Assembly: GCF_900109375.1 (NCBI RefSeq)
Contig: NZ_FOAB01000004.1
Coordinates: 62,001-126,000, forward strand
Direction of reading: 5' to 3'
DNA from: Aquimarina amphilecti
GTDB lineage: Bacteria > Bacteroidota > Bacteroidia > Flavobacteriales > Flavobacteriaceae
Length of the DNA stretch: 64,000 nucleotides
A program made the position numbers and the translations under genes. Positions within the stretch are counted from its first letter, which is position 1. The number at the start of each line of letters is the position of its first letter. Below, one piece after another: positions 1-9,048 of the stretch. Under the pieces are notes generated by a model. It ran no database searches and was not told the origin of the DNA. It was given only the letters and a program-made list of their open reading frames with translations.

Positions 1-459
1 AATAATAATGGGAATGAGGCGGATTCAGAAGATGTTTTTCAGAAAGCGTTGATGCAGATTATTGCAAGATATAAATCGAATGCCTTTACGCTTAAAGGCT
101 CTTTTGATGGGTTTTTGTATAGTGCCTGCAGAAATTTGTGGCGTAGAGAACTAAATAAACAAAAACGTATAGTAACAAATGATGAGGTTATTGAACATGC
201 TAAAGAAGCGGATGATCTAACAATGGCTACTCTAGAACAAGAGAAATGGGAGCTATTTCAGGAAAAATTAGCTGAATTATCTGATAACTGTAAACAATTA
301 TTGCAATTATTTTTCCAGAAAGTACCATATAAAGATATTGTGGTAAAACTAGGATATAATACGGATAATGTAGTGAGACAACGTATTTTTAATTGTAAGT
401 CGCAATTGACTAAATTGATTAAAAAAGATTCGAGATATAACCAAATCAAAGAATTATGA
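1..459 (+). CDS. RNA polymerase sigma factor, sigma-70/ECF-like (5' truncated)
   Basis: The reading frame is open from the first base, so the gene begins before the window; an internal ATG at 49 is not the true start. The first visible residues (EADSEDVFQKAL) fit the end of sigma region 2, which binds core polymerase and the -10 element. The C-terminal part, with YNTDNVVRQRIFNC followed by a basic tail, fits the region 4 helix-turn-helix. It should direct polymerase to a dedicated promoter set. The stop overlaps the start of the next gene by 4 bp (ATGA), and that gene encodes a single-pass membrane protein of anti-sigma-like layout. The sigma-70-like assignment is firm; the regulon is unknown. 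Confidence 0.8.
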   Translation, partial: NNNGNEADSEDVFQKALMQIIARYKSNAFTLKGSFDGFLYSACRNLWRRELNKQKRIVTNDEVIEHAKEADDLTMATLEQEKWELFQEKLAELSDNCKQLLQLFFQKVPYKDIVVKLGYNTDNVVRQRIFNCKSQLTKLIKKDSRYNQIKEL

Positions 460-1253
460 AAGATTACCCAATAGAAATTGATGATTATCTAAGCGGTAAT
501 ATGTCAACATCAGAAAAAGAAGCATTCGAAACTAGATTGCTTACAGATATAGAACTATCAAAAGAATTGAAGTTACAGAAGGACATGCAGAAGATTTATG
601 AAGATCAAAAATGGTTAGAAGAAGATAAAGAAATCTTAAAAACAGAAAAAGCTGTTAAATTAAAATCGTTTTTTGAGAGTAATGAGGCTAAGAGTTTAAA
701 ATCTACAATTGATGAGGTAATTTCAGAAAACCGAGCTACTTCTACCGATAAGACTTTTTGGTTTATGGGTATTGCCGCGTCTATTGCTGTTTTGATAACG
801 GTCTCATTATTTGTTTTTAAGGATACTAATTATGATGAATTGTATGCTTCTTATGTTCACCTTGATGAAATACCATCATTAGTAACTAGGGGAGAGGATA
901 CAAATAAGATGCTTGAAGACGCCCAGTTATTATTCGAAGAACAAAAATATCAAAAAGCTACAGAGTTATTTACCACCTATCATCAAAAAGAGAAATCTAT
1001 TGATCCTTTAAGTTATATTTACAATGGGATCTCATATGTAGAACTTAATAAGTTTGATGAAGCTTTATCACAGTTTCAACTTTTGGGAGATTCTAACACA
1101 CTACAAGCTAAAAAAGCCAATTGGTATAAAGCTTTGATTTATTTAAAACAGGAGGATAAAAATAAATTAAAAGAAATTTTACAAATCATTGTGTCCGATA
1201 GCGATAATTATAAATATCAAAATGCTAAAGAACTTTTAGCCAAGATTGATTAA
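456..1253 (+). CDS. Single-pass membrane protein with TPR-like periplasmic region, possible anti-sigma partner
   Basis: A 265-aa protein. An acidic cytoplasmic N-terminus (residues 1-100) starts with IDDYLSGNMSTSEKEAFE, similar to the short N-terminal segment of many Bacteroidota anti-sigma-like proteins. One hydrophobic helix lies at about 101-121. The outer part (150-265) is helical with TPR-like spacing (YNGISYVELNKFDEALSQF). Translational overlap with the upstream sigma gene implies co-expression. A plausible role is to hold the sigma factor at the membrane or transmit an envelope signal. No classical zinc anti-sigma motif was seen, so this role is inferred from layout and linkage. Confidence 0.6.
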   Translation: MKDYPIEIDDYLSGNMSTSEKEAFETRLLTDIELSKELKLQKDMQKIYEDQKWLEEDKEILKTEKAVKLKSFFESNEAKSLKSTIDEVISENRATSTDKTFWFMGIAASIAVLITVSLFVFKDTNYDELYASYVHLDEIPSLVTRGEDTNKMLEDAQLLFEEQKYQKATELFTTYHQKEKSIDPLSYIYNGISYVELNKFDEALSQFQLLGDSNTLQAKKANWYKALIYLKQEDKNKLKEILQIIVSDSDNYKYQNAKELLAKID

Positions 1254-1359
1254 TCCTGTTATGTTTTTATAAGTTTTAGTTAATATTATTTATTAACTGA
1301 ATGATCTAAAAACGGCTAAACAATCGTTGGTTTTATGTGTTAAACATTAAGCAATTACC

Positions 1360-1367
1360 TATCTTTG
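1360..1367 (+). promoter_or_regulatory. Bacteroidota -7 promoter element (TATCTTTG)
   Basis: TATCTTTG followed by CAG matches the TAnnTTTG -7 consensus of the Bacteroidota housekeeping sigma factor. It sits 35 bp before the ATG of the peptidyl-prolyl isomerase gene. A clear -33 TTTG is not present at the usual spacing. Confidence 0.5.
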
Positions 1368-1402
1368 CAGCTTAAAATTTAACAAGCTTAAAATACGCAG
1401 TT

Positions 1403-2335
1403 ATGCAAGACGGATTATACGCAAAATTTAATACCCCAAAGGGAAGCATTTTAGTGAATCTAGAGTATCAAAAAACTCCGGGAACAGTAGGTAATTTTGT
1501 AGGTTTAGCAGAAGGGAATATGGAGAATCAAGCCATTTCTCAAGGTAAGCCTTATTACAATGGATTGAAATTTCATAGAGTAATTCCAGATTTTATGATT
1601 CAAGGTGGAGATCCTCAAGGTTCTGGTGCTGGTGGTCCAGGTTATCAATTTGATGATGAGATTCACCCTGATTTAAAACACGATGGTCCAGGAGTGTTAT
1701 CTATGGCTAATGCAGGACCTGGAACTAATGGAAGTCAATTTTTTATTACTCATGTAGAAACTGCTTGGTTAGATGGTAAGCATACTGTTTTTGGTAAAGT
1801 GGTAGAAGGATTAGATGTAGTAAATGCAGTTGCACAAGGAGATACAATTGATTCTTTAGAAATTTTAAGAGTAGGAGCGGATGCAGAGAGCTTTAATGCT
1901 GTAGAAACTTTTAGACAGTTTAATGGAGCAAAGGCAGAAAGAGAAGCTGCTGCTAAGAAAGCTTCGGAGCAGTTATTAGAAGAGTTAGCTGCAGGATTTG
2001 ATAAAACGGATAGTGGCTTACGATATAAAATCATCCAAAAAGGAGATGGTGCTCAAGCAGAAAAGGGAAAAACTGTTTCTGTGCATTATAAGGGAAGTCT
2101 GACTGATGGTACTGTTTTTGATTCTTCTTATAAGCGTAATCAACCGATTGATTTTCCATTAGGAATGGGACAAGTAATTCCTGGATGGGATGAAGGTATT
2201 GCTTTATTACAAATAGGAGATAAAGCGCGTTTTGTGATTCCGCCATCGTTAGGATATGGAGAACATGGAGCTGGAGGAGTAATTCCGCCAAATGCTACAT
2301 TAGTTTTTGATGTGGAATTAGTTGGAGTGAAGTAA
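1403..2335 (+). CDS. Dual-domain peptidyl-prolyl isomerase (cyclophilin-FKBP fusion)
   Basis: A 310-aa protein joining two unrelated prolyl isomerase folds. Residues 1-155 are a cyclophilin with the active-site Arg in [15 protein letters not shown], then NGSQFFIT, and the Trp and His of [12 protein letters not shown] helical linker (about 160-205) leads to an FKBP domain at about 222-310 with VHYKGSL, GTVFDSS, QVIPGW and SLGYGEHG. All main catalytic positions of both domains look intact. Cyclophilin-first fusions are known from Flavobacterium. No signal peptide is visible, so it is probably cytoplasmic. It is monocistronic, with its own -7 element and a strong terminator. Confidence 0.93.
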   Translation: MQDGLYAKFNTPKGSILVNLEYQKTPGTVGNFVGLAEGNMENQAISQGKPYYNGLKFHRVIPDFMIQGGDPQGSGAGGPGYQFDDEIHPDLKHDGPGVLSMANAGPGTNGSQFFITHVETAWLDGKHTVFGKVVEGLDVVNAVAQGDTIDSLEILRVGADAESFNAVETFRQFNGAKAEREAAAKKASEQLLEELAAGFDKTDSGLRYKIIQKGDGAQAEKGKTVSVHYKGSLTDGTVFDSSYKRNQPIDFPLGMGQVIPGWDEGIALLQIGDKARFVIPPSLGYGEHGAGGVIPPNATLVFDVELVGVK

Positions 2336-2357
2336 TGCTCTTTACAAAAATAATTTT

Positions 2358-2392
2358 AAAGCCTCTGGAATGCATTTTCAGGGGCTTTTTTT
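2358..2392 (+). terminator. Rho-independent terminator
   Basis: A 10-bp stem AAAGCCTCTG / CAGGGGCTTT (one G-T wobble) with an 11-nt loop, followed by a T run, 22 bp after the isomerase stop. Confidence 0.85.
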
Positions 2393-2586
2393 GATTACAA
2401 CTTTAGGTTACCCTAAATAAAAACACCGTTTTAACTCATAATTAACACTTGTAATCACTCTTTAAATGTTAATTTATTCTTCAAAAGATAGAAGTTTTAC
2501 TGAAAAAGGGGGACTTTTACGTCTATAATGCAGATATTTACACCCCCTTGTTGGGATAATAAACCAATACAGAAACCCCATTTTTG

Positions 2587-3393
2587 ATGGTTATGAAGTG
2601 GAAACTAATTGTTTTTTTAACATTTTTTTGGGTAAATTTTTCTTTTACTCAGGAGAATGAAGCTACAATGACTGCTATTAAAGATCAAATAGAAATCATT
2701 GATAGTTATATAGAATCGGATGTATTTTCTTTAGATCCAGAAGAATTTCTAGATCAGATTGCCGATCATGGAGCCGAGCTTAATGGATATTATGAGCACG
2801 AACGTTTAAAGAAAATCATAAGAAATATCGGAATGCCAAATGCTATGGTAATTACGGTGTTTTATTTCTGGAATGATCAATTGATCCATGTAAATTATAA
2901 GCAACGTCAGTATATGGAAACAAAAAACAGTGATGGCTTTGTTGTGATGGATTATTCTAACGCATTTACCAAATTCGAATCAAAACATTATTTCGATAAA
3001 GGGAATGAGATTTATAAAATAGTTTCAGGTCAAGCGGTTACTAATATAGAACCGGAGGAAACTTTTGTCTCTTATAGTTTAAGAATGAAATCTCTGTTAG
3101 ATAATAAATTTAAAAATAGAGGTACCTATGAGGCACTGCAAGGAAAATGGATTAATGTTCAATTTCCTGATGAGCATATGATTTTTGAAGAAACCATACG
3201 ATTCAATTTTCGTGATGGGAAGTTTCTGAAAAGATTAAAAGTAAAGATTAAAGATGATATTATGCATTGCTCATCTCCAAAAGATAAATATGTATATAAG
3301 TATAAGATAGAATCTCTAAATGAATTTGAACTTGTGGTTAAGGATCTACAAGATACATCTTCGAGCTTAGTTCTTTATAAAAAAGTAGAATAA
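2587..3393 (+). CDS. Secreted protein of unknown function
   Basis: A 268-aa protein starting with a clear signal peptide (basic MVMKWK, hydrophobic core, likely cleavage after SFTQ). A TTG codon directly upstream is less likely than the ATG at 2587; ATG 2593 is also possible. The mature part mixes helices and beta-rich segments with many aromatic and charged residues, and I recognise no family. It is followed 9 bp later by the DinB-like gene, so the two may be co-transcribed. A GGGGG/CCCCC dyad lies in the upstream spacer. Confidence 0.65.
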   Translation: MVMKWKLIVFLTFFWVNFSFTQENEATMTAIKDQIEIIDSYIESDVFSLDPEEFLDQIADHGAELNGYYEHERLKKIIRNIGMPNAMVITVFYFWNDQLIHVNYKQRQYMETKNSDGFVVMDYSNAFTKFESKHYFDKGNEIYKIVSGQAVTNIEPEETFVSYSLRMKSLLDNKFKNRGTYEALQGKWINVQFPDEHMIFEETIRFNFRDGKFLKRLKVKIKDDIMHCSSPKDKYVYKYKIESLNEFELVVKDLQDTSSSLVLYKKVE

Positions 3394-3401
3394 AAAATAG
3401 T

Positions 3402-3923
3402 ATGAATCTTCAATATCCAATAGGAACGTTTAAGTGCCCAAATAATATTACTACAGATCAAATTAAAGCCTGGATTAAAGATATAGAAGATCTACCCGAA
3501 AAAATAGAAAACCTAGTTTCAGGTTTCTCCGAAGTACAATTAGAAACTCCTTACCGACCTGAAGGTTGGACAGCAAGACAAGTTATCCATCATATTCATG
3601 ATAGTCACCATAATGGTTATATTCGTTTTAAATGGGCGCTTACTGAAGAGCAACCTGTAATTAAAGCGTATTACGAAGATAGGTGGGCTGAATTATTTGA
3701 TACTAAATCTGCACCAATTAAACTTTCTTTAGATTTGATAAAAGCACTACACGCTAAATGGGTGTATTTTTTAAAAGGTTTATCGGATAAAGATTTAGAG
3801 AAAGTATTTATTCATCCAGAAGGTAATGTTTCCATTTCTTTGGCAGAAGATATAGGAATATATGCTTGGCATGGGAACCATCATTTAGCACATCTACAAA
3901 TTGTAGCAGGTACTTTTAAGTAA
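3402..3923 (+). CDS. YfiT-like DinB-superfamily metal-dependent hydrolase/transferase
   Basis: A 173-aa protein of the YfiT/BstA branch of the DinB fold. Expected features are present: an N-terminal YPIGTF segment, PEGWTARQVIHHIHDSH with the first metal-binding His, and the C-terminal WHGNHHLAHL pair that completes a nickel/zinc-type triad. Relatives transfer thiol cofactors to xenobiotics or hydrolyse small substrates. The length is normal for the family. The substrate cannot be read from sequence. Confidence 0.85.
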   Translation: MNLQYPIGTFKCPNNITTDQIKAWIKDIEDLPEKIENLVSGFSEVQLETPYRPEGWTARQVIHHIHDSHHNGYIRFKWALTEEQPVIKAYYEDRWAELFDTKSAPIKLSLDLIKALHAKWVYFLKGLSDKDLEKVFIHPEGNVSISLAEDIGIYAWHGNHHLAHLQIVAGTFK

Positions 3924-3938
3924 TCCTTTTTAACCCTA

Positions 3939-4496
3939 TTATTCTTTCCATTTTATATTACATCCGATACTAGGTTTTTGAATTTCAGAAACTGTAGCAT
4001 TTCTAAGTACTGCATCTAATGCTTGGCGAAGATCTCTTCCATTTACAGGAATTCCATTTCCTGGCCTGGAATCGTCTAATTGCCCTCTATAAATAAGTTT
4101 TAATTCTCCATCAAAGAGATAAAAATCTGGAGTACAAGCAGCATCATATGCTTTAGCTACACCCTGAGTTTCATCATATAAATATGGGAATGTGTAATTG
4201 TTTTTTTGCGCTGTCTTCCACATATGTTTAGGTGCATCCTGTGGATAATTTTCGACATCATTACTGCTAATGGCAACAAAACCAAACCCTTGTACTCTGT
4301 AATCATTGGCTACTCTAGATATTTCTTCATTCACATGAATAACAAAAGGGCAATGATTACATATAAACATAACTACAGTTCCTTTTTCTCCTTTTATGTC
4401 ATTTAGGGAAACTTTATTGTTAGTAACAGCGTCTACTAAAGTGAAATCTGGAGCAACGGTACCTAGTGGTAACATGTTTGATGGAGTACGAGCCAT
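3939..4496 (-). CDS. Thioredoxin-fold redoxin (AhpC/TSA-like)
   Basis: A 185-aa cytoplasmic redoxin. The N-terminal block (GTVAPDFTLVDAVTNNK) is the peroxiredoxin/TlpA-type strand and loop. The active motif CNHCP at about residues 46-50 gives a two-Cys thioredoxin-like redox pair. A later ACTPDFYLFD segment holds the cis-Pro region. This subgroup is common in Bacteroidota and has no assigned partner. It is convergent with the DinB-like gene and divergent from the Mpo1-like gene. Confidence 0.85.
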   Translation of the reverse strand: MARTPSNMLPLGTVAPDFTLVDAVTNNKVSLNDIKGEKGTVVMFICNHCPFVIHVNEEISRVANDYRVQGFGFVAISSNDVENYPQDAPKHMWKTAQKNNYTFPYLYDETQGVAKAYDAACTPDFYLFDGELKLIYRGQLDDSRPGNGIPVNGRDLRQALDAVLRNATVSEIQKPSIGCNIKWKE

Positions 4497-4586
4497 AATG
4501 TTTAATTTTTATATTTTCGAAATTACGATATTATACTTTATAAGTATAAAAATTGTTATCTTAGTTACATTCCAAAAAATAAAATT

Positions 4587-5051
4587 ATGAAAACTTTAGA
4601 GACCTGGTTTCAGGAATATGCCGTGAGCCATCAAAACAAAACAAATATTGCAATTCATTTTATATGTGTGCCTGCTATATTTTTTTCTGTTGTTGGTCTA
4701 ATCATGAGTATTCCTAGTGGATTTTTAGCTTCGATTATACCCGGGAATAATCCGTTTATAGAAAATTGGGCCTTTGTCGTTGCTTTACTTATTTTGCTTT
4801 TTTACGTTAGATTATCTGTAAAAATGGCTTTGCAAATATTAGTTTTTGTAGCATTCTGTATTATTGCTAATTATTATATCAGTCAGTATGCACCATTATG
4901 GATGGTGTCTCTTATTATTTTTGTAGTAGCTTGGATCGGGCAATTCTATGGACACCACTTAGAAGGTAAAAAACCTTCTGCTGCACAAGATTTACAGTTT
5001 TTACTAATAGGACCAGCTTGGGTGATCCAGAAAATGTTCGGAAAAAAGTAA
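4587..5051 (+). CDS. Mpo1-like (DUF962/YGL010w) membrane protein
   Basis: A 154-aa integral membrane protein with about four hydrophobic helices. It matches the DUF962 family: N-terminal W-x-x-x-Y-x-x-x-H (WFQEYAVSHQN), NIAIHFICVPAIF, and the later GQFYGHHLEGKKP. The conserved His residues are iron ligands in yeast Mpo1, a dioxygenase in alpha-oxidation of 2-hydroxy fatty acids. It ends 1 bp before the next gene, implying one transcript with the alpha/beta hydrolase and perhaps a shared lipid-related role. The family call is firm; the activity is inferred from yeast. Confidence 0.85.
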   Translation: MKTLETWFQEYAVSHQNKTNIAIHFICVPAIFFSVVGLIMSIPSGFLASIIPGNNPFIENWAFVVALLILLFYVRLSVKMALQILVFVAFCIIANYYISQYAPLWMVSLIIFVVAWIGQFYGHHLEGKKPSAAQDLQFLLIGPAWVIQKMFGKK

Positions 5052-5052
5052 T

Positions 5053-5919
5053 ATGCTATTACAGGATTGGAAAAATTCAGGATCCTATTATTCCTATAAA
5101 AATTATAAAATATTCTATAAAGTTAGTGGAGAAGGAGAACCATTAATTTTGATTCATGGGTTTCCTACTTGTTCTTGGGATTGGAATAAAATATGGAATA
5201 CACTTGCTAAAAAGTATAGGGTATATGCTATTGATATGTTAGGGTATGGTTTTTCGGCTAAACCAACTGATTTTAATTATACAATTGCATCGCAGGTTGA
5301 TTTATGGGAAACTTTTTTGAAGGAGAAGGGTATTGCCACTTTTCATATACTGGCACATAATTATGGAGATACGGTGGTTCAGGAAATGTTAGCCAGATTA
5401 AAAGAGAATCCAGAATATGAATTCGATATTAAATCTGTTTGTTTTCTTAATGGAGGAATGTTTCCAGAAACTAATTTGCCTACATTAACGCAAAAAATGT
5501 TGCTAACACCTTTAGGTTTTATTCTTAAATATTTTATGGGTAGAAATACGTTGGCTAAAAATTTCAAGAAAATATTTGGAAAAAAATCGCAGGCTAGCGA
5601 ACAAGAGATTGATGAATTTTGGGAAACGATAGCTTATAATTCTGGTAAAAATGTAATTCCTAAGTTGATAAAGTATCTAAATGAGAGAGATACTTATAAA
5701 ATTCGTTGGAGAGAAGCAATACAATATACAGCGATGCCCAAACGATTAATTGATGGCGCTGTTGATCCTATTTCGGGTAAGCATATGGCAGAGTTCTATA
5801 AAGAAATCGTGCCAAATGCTGATGTTGTGCTGTTAAATGAAATTGGACATTATCCACAAACAGAAGCTCCGGATAAAGTCTTACATTATTATACCGAGTT
5901 TAGAAAACAAATATTATAG
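5053..5919 (+). CDS. Alpha/beta hydrolase, MEST-like, with altered nucleophile
   Basis: A 288-aa alpha/beta hydrolase. LILIHGFPTCSWDW is the oxyanion-hole segment, YRVYAIDMLGYGFSAKP the second block, NGGMFPET a hallmark of the MEST/PEG1 branch, and NEIGHYPQTEAP the catalytic His region. At the nucleophile elbow MEST relatives have H-D-Y-G-D, as in haloalkane dehalogenases; here the codons read H-N-Y-G-D, with Asn (AAT) at residue 103. Normal hydrolysis would need Asn deamidation, another nucleophile, or the protein may be inactive. It is probably translated together with the Mpo1-like gene. Confidence 0.85.
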   Translation: MLLQDWKNSGSYYSYKNYKIFYKVSGEGEPLILIHGFPTCSWDWNKIWNTLAKKYRVYAIDMLGYGFSAKPTDFNYTIASQVDLWETFLKEKGIATFHILAHNYGDTVVQEMLARLKENPEYEFDIKSVCFLNGGMFPETNLPTLTQKMLLTPLGFILKYFMGRNTLAKNFKKIFGKKSQASEQEIDEFWETIAYNSGKNVIPKLIKYLNERDTYKIRWREAIQYTAMPKRLIDGAVDPISGKHMAEFYKEIVPNADVVLLNEIGHYPQTEAPDKVLHYYTEFRKQIL

Positions 5920-5954
5920 CTATATATTAAAATATATGAAGCACACTGCACTAC

Positions 5955-8468
5955 TTACATTTCATCACTAAAGAAAATGGCATTCATTAATAGTTTATTG
6001 GTACCATACCAAAATGCTCTGAAATTAGTATTGTCTGTAAATAATATAGTATTTCCTCTTCCTAAGCTTTGATGTCTAAACGGTACAGTATTAGATAATG
6101 AATCTAAGTTCTTTTTACTAATATATCCACTTAGTAGAGGTGATTTTGTGTATTGAATAGGGTTATTATAGCTCTGTTTATCTGCTTTTATAAATAAAGT
6201 TGTATTTCTAAAAAGAGATATTTTGTCATTTTTGTACCCAAAATTTATCGGATGGGACCTATCTGTTTTAGCTTGAAAAATAGCTCCACCAATTACTTGA
6301 GCACCGAAGAAGTCTCTTCTTTCTTCAAAAGATATGTTTTTAGCATCATTTTCCGGTTTAGAAAATTCTATTTTCATAAGCTCATTATTTTTAAAGAATT
6401 GAGCTGCGTTTCTGTAGCCAATTAGTGTTCCTCCGTTTCTAATCCAGGTTTTAATTTTGTCAATAACATTTTTACCCATAGTTTGATTCCAGCTGTTTGG
6501 TAAAACAATATGAGTATATCTGGATAAATTTCTTCTTTCGAGGTATTCCGTGTTTAGTTTGGTAATAGGAATATTATAACGTTGATCCATTAGATGCCAA
6601 ATTTCACCTGCATCATAGGGTGTGATTCCACTTCCTGTTAATAATGCAATTTTGGGCAATGATAATGCTCTAAATTGATTACTTCCTAAATCAATTCCTG
6701 TCGTTAAACCAGTCGATACTCCTGTAATATTTACGTGATTTTCTGAAGCAAGTTTTTGTAAAAATGCATGAATTTCTTGCGAGTTTAACCTTTGATTCTG
6801 AATAGGAATCATAATTGTTCCATAATCATAATTTTTATTCTCCACAGAAAAAGGCTTCATGCCTACTTTAGCTCTCAGTCCTCTGTTTAAAATTTTGTAT
6901 AGTACAGCAGGAGTATAATATTCATGCCATTCCATAAGGTACGCATAATTACTTTTGTTAATGCTTTTTGGTTTTCTGAACTCTAATTCAGTAATTTCTG
7001 TTCCCAGATCTGAGGTAGTTGTTTTTTCAGTATAATCTAAATTAAAAGCTAATGGGAATGTCCATGCGGACACATCATAAAATAGGCTGTCTTGAAATTT
7101 TGTTCTTTTCTCGAACATAGCTTTGATCAAACGACTATGTTTTTGATTTTTTGGTATTATGTAGCTATATCCTTTTTTAAATTTTTTACCATCAGAAGTG
7201 ATATCACTTTTTAAATCATAAAATTTAATTTTATGACGCTTCAAAATTTCTGCAAGATGATACGTAGAAGCTGCATCTTTTTCATTACCAAAAATATAAG
7301 CTCCACTTTGTGCCTCTTTTCTAGCATTAGCGTAAAAATTCTTTTGATATCTAAGTAACTCTGTACGCATTGATTTTGAAGCCTCTAGAGTAGAGAGTGT
7401 AGCTGTAAATTGATTTCTTACAGTGAATGGGAATGTTAATATACCATTATCAGTCTCTTGAGCATGTCCACGAGAACTTCCTTGCTCAAATAAAATACCA
7501 ATTCCTCCATTAATATCTGGAAACGTAGATCCTTTACCATAATAGAAATCATCAAAGTTCTCTTCTGTAAAATATAGAGATCCTATTTTGTTAAAGGCAT
7601 CAGCGTGGTAGTTAGCAATTTTTTTTGTGAGTTCTTGGTTTAATTTAGGGGTTAATGGATGCGTTCTAGATTGTATTCCAGGTTGAAAGAAAAAACTACT
7701 ATTAGAGCCCATTTCGTGATGATCCGTAAGCACATTTGGATACCATTTATGAAAAGTCTCTATTCTAGCTCTTGATTCTGGTAATTGTACCGGTAGCCAA
7801 TCACGATTCATGTCAAACCAATAGTGATTTGTTCTACCTCCGGGCCAAACCTCACTATATTCTCTATCTTGTGGATCCGTACTTATATTTTTACTTTTAT
7901 TGGTATTTGCCCAGTAAGCAAACCGTTGCAGTCCATCAGGATTTAGGGATGGATCAAATAAGATTACCACATTGTCTAATAATTCATCAATTTGATTTCC
8001 TTGTCCAGCAGCTAAATAATATGCTGCAACTAAACTCGCGTTGGATCCACTTGGCTCATTACCGTGTATAGAAAAACCTTGGTACACAACAGCAGGTATC
8101 GATGCAATATCAACACTACTAGCATTATTCTGAGTAAGTTGAATATGTTGTTTTTGGATTTTTTCTAAATTCTGGTGATTTTTTTCTGAGGTAATAGTTA
8201 ATAGAATAATAGGACGATCTTCGAAAGTCTTTCCTCGATCTTCAATAGTAATACGCGGTGAAGCTTTTGCTAAAACTTTCATGTATTCAACCAATTTGTC
8301 GTGTGTTACGTGCCATTTTCCAGGAACAAAGCCTAAAACACTTTGGGGTGTTGGAATTTCTGGATTATAAGAGACTCCTTTAGGAAGATAATAATCTAAA
8401 GAAAGGTTGTCTTGTGCAAAAGAAGAAAAGAATAATAAGGATAAGATGATAGTAAGGAAGTGCTTCAT
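5955..8468 (-). CDS. Secreted M14-family zinc carboxypeptidase
   Basis: An 837-aa protein with a signal peptide (cleavage near FSSFAQ). The M14 domain lies at about 50-370: FSIHGNEPSG carries the His and Glu zinc ligands, LNPDG follows, and DHHEMGSNSSFFFQPG holds the third ligand region. A second half (about 390-837) has a glutamine-amidotransferase-like fold signature (KIALLTGSG, THIVLPNSWN, GGTLIGYR), common in Bacteroidota M14 peptidases. No T9SS sorting domain is visible. It probably degrades peptides in the periplasm or at the cell surface. It is monocistronic, just downstream of the terminator of the PUR-like gene. Confidence 0.9.
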   Translation of the reverse strand: MKHFLTIILSLLFFSSFAQDNLSLDYYLPKGVSYNPEIPTPQSVLGFVPGKWHVTHDKLVEYMKVLAKASPRITIEDRGKTFEDRPIILLTITSEKNHQNLEKIQKQHIQLTQNNASSVDIASIPAVVYQGFSIHGNEPSGSNASLVAAYYLAAGQGNQIDELLDNVVILFDPSLNPDGLQRFAYWANTNKSKNISTDPQDREYSEVWPGGRTNHYWFDMNRDWLPVQLPESRARIETFHKWYPNVLTDHHEMGSNSSFFFQPGIQSRTHPLTPKLNQELTKKIANYHADAFNKIGSLYFTEENFDDFYYGKGSTFPDINGGIGILFEQGSSRGHAQETDNGILTFPFTVRNQFTATLSTLEASKSMRTELLRYQKNFYANARKEAQSGAYIFGNEKDAASTYHLAEILKRHKIKFYDLKSDITSDGKKFKKGYSYIIPKNQKHSRLIKAMFEKRTKFQDSLFYDVSAWTFPLAFNLDYTEKTTTSDLGTEITELEFRKPKSINKSNYAYLMEWHEYYTPAVLYKILNRGLRAKVGMKPFSVENKNYDYGTIMIPIQNQRLNSQEIHAFLQKLASENHVNITGVSTGLTTGIDLGSNQFRALSLPKIALLTGSGITPYDAGEIWHLMDQRYNIPITKLNTEYLERRNLSRYTHIVLPNSWNQTMGKNVIDKIKTWIRNGGTLIGYRNAAQFFKNNELMKIEFSKPENDAKNISFEERRDFFGAQVIGGAIFQAKTDRSHPINFGYKNDKISLFRNTTLFIKADKQSYNNPIQYTKSPLLSGYISKKNLDSLSNTVPFRHQSLGRGNTILFTDNTNFRAFWYGTNKLLMNAIFFSDEM

Positions 8469-8513
8469 TTTAGTTCGTTTGTACGATTGTCGAGTTTAAT
8501 AGTTTTCGAAAAT

Positions 8514-8545
8514 AAAAAAAACCGCTTCAGAGATTGAAGCGGTTT
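8514..8545 (-). terminator. Rho-independent terminator of the PUR-like gene
   Basis: An 11-bp perfect stem (AAACCGCTTCA / TGAAGCGGTTT) with a 5-nt loop. On the minus strand it is followed by a T run, and it lies 29 bp past the PUR-like stop codon. Confidence 0.85.
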
Positions 8546-8573
8546 GCATAAGTTTAACATAAGTTAATATGCC

Positions 8574-8969
8574 TTATATGTCATCAAAGCTTACATCTGT
8601 AAAACTTTCTGTAGAAGCAGTAACCTCTTCATTTGTTTTTGCAGATACTTCAGTATTTTGCTCGTAAGATTTTTGGTAATCTTTCTGATGTCTTTCACTT
8701 ATAACTTCTTCACCTTTTTCATTAACTATGAAATCGGTCATTTCGCTTAGTATTTCACTAAAACCAACAAAGTCTTCTTTGTATAGGTAAATTTTGTGTT
8801 TTTTGTAGTGAAAAGATCCATCATCATTAGTGAATTTTTTACTTTCTGTAATAGTAAGATAGTAATCTCCAGCTTTTGTTGATCTTACATCAAAGAAATA
8901 TGTTCTTCTTCCTGCTCTTAAAACTTTTGAGAAAATTTCCTCTTTCTCCAACATTTCATTATCGCTCAT
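8574..8969 (-). CDS. PUR-alpha-like DNA/RNA-binding protein (DUF3276)
   Basis: A 131-aa protein matching the Bacteroidota PUR family (DUF3276). The core AGRRTYFFDVRSTKAGDYYLTITESK and KHKIYLYKEDF at residues 18-75 form the beta-sheet-plus-helix PUR repeat. The C-terminal third is acidic and low in complexity. Members bind single-stranded nucleic acid; the bacterial role is not settled. It is monocistronic with a strong terminator. Confidence 0.9.
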   Translation of the reverse strand: MSDNEMLEKEEIFSKVLRAGRRTYFFDVRSTKAGDYYLTITESKKFTNDDGSFHYKKHKIYLYKEDFVGFSEILSEMTDFIVNEKGEEVISERHQKDYQKSYEQNTEVSAKTNEEVTASTESFTDVSFDDI

Positions 8970-9048
8970 AATCCTTATTTCTTATATTAATTAGTCTGTT
9001 ACGATGGAATCAAAAATCTAAAAAAATTGTTAATCGTACAACAAAATA

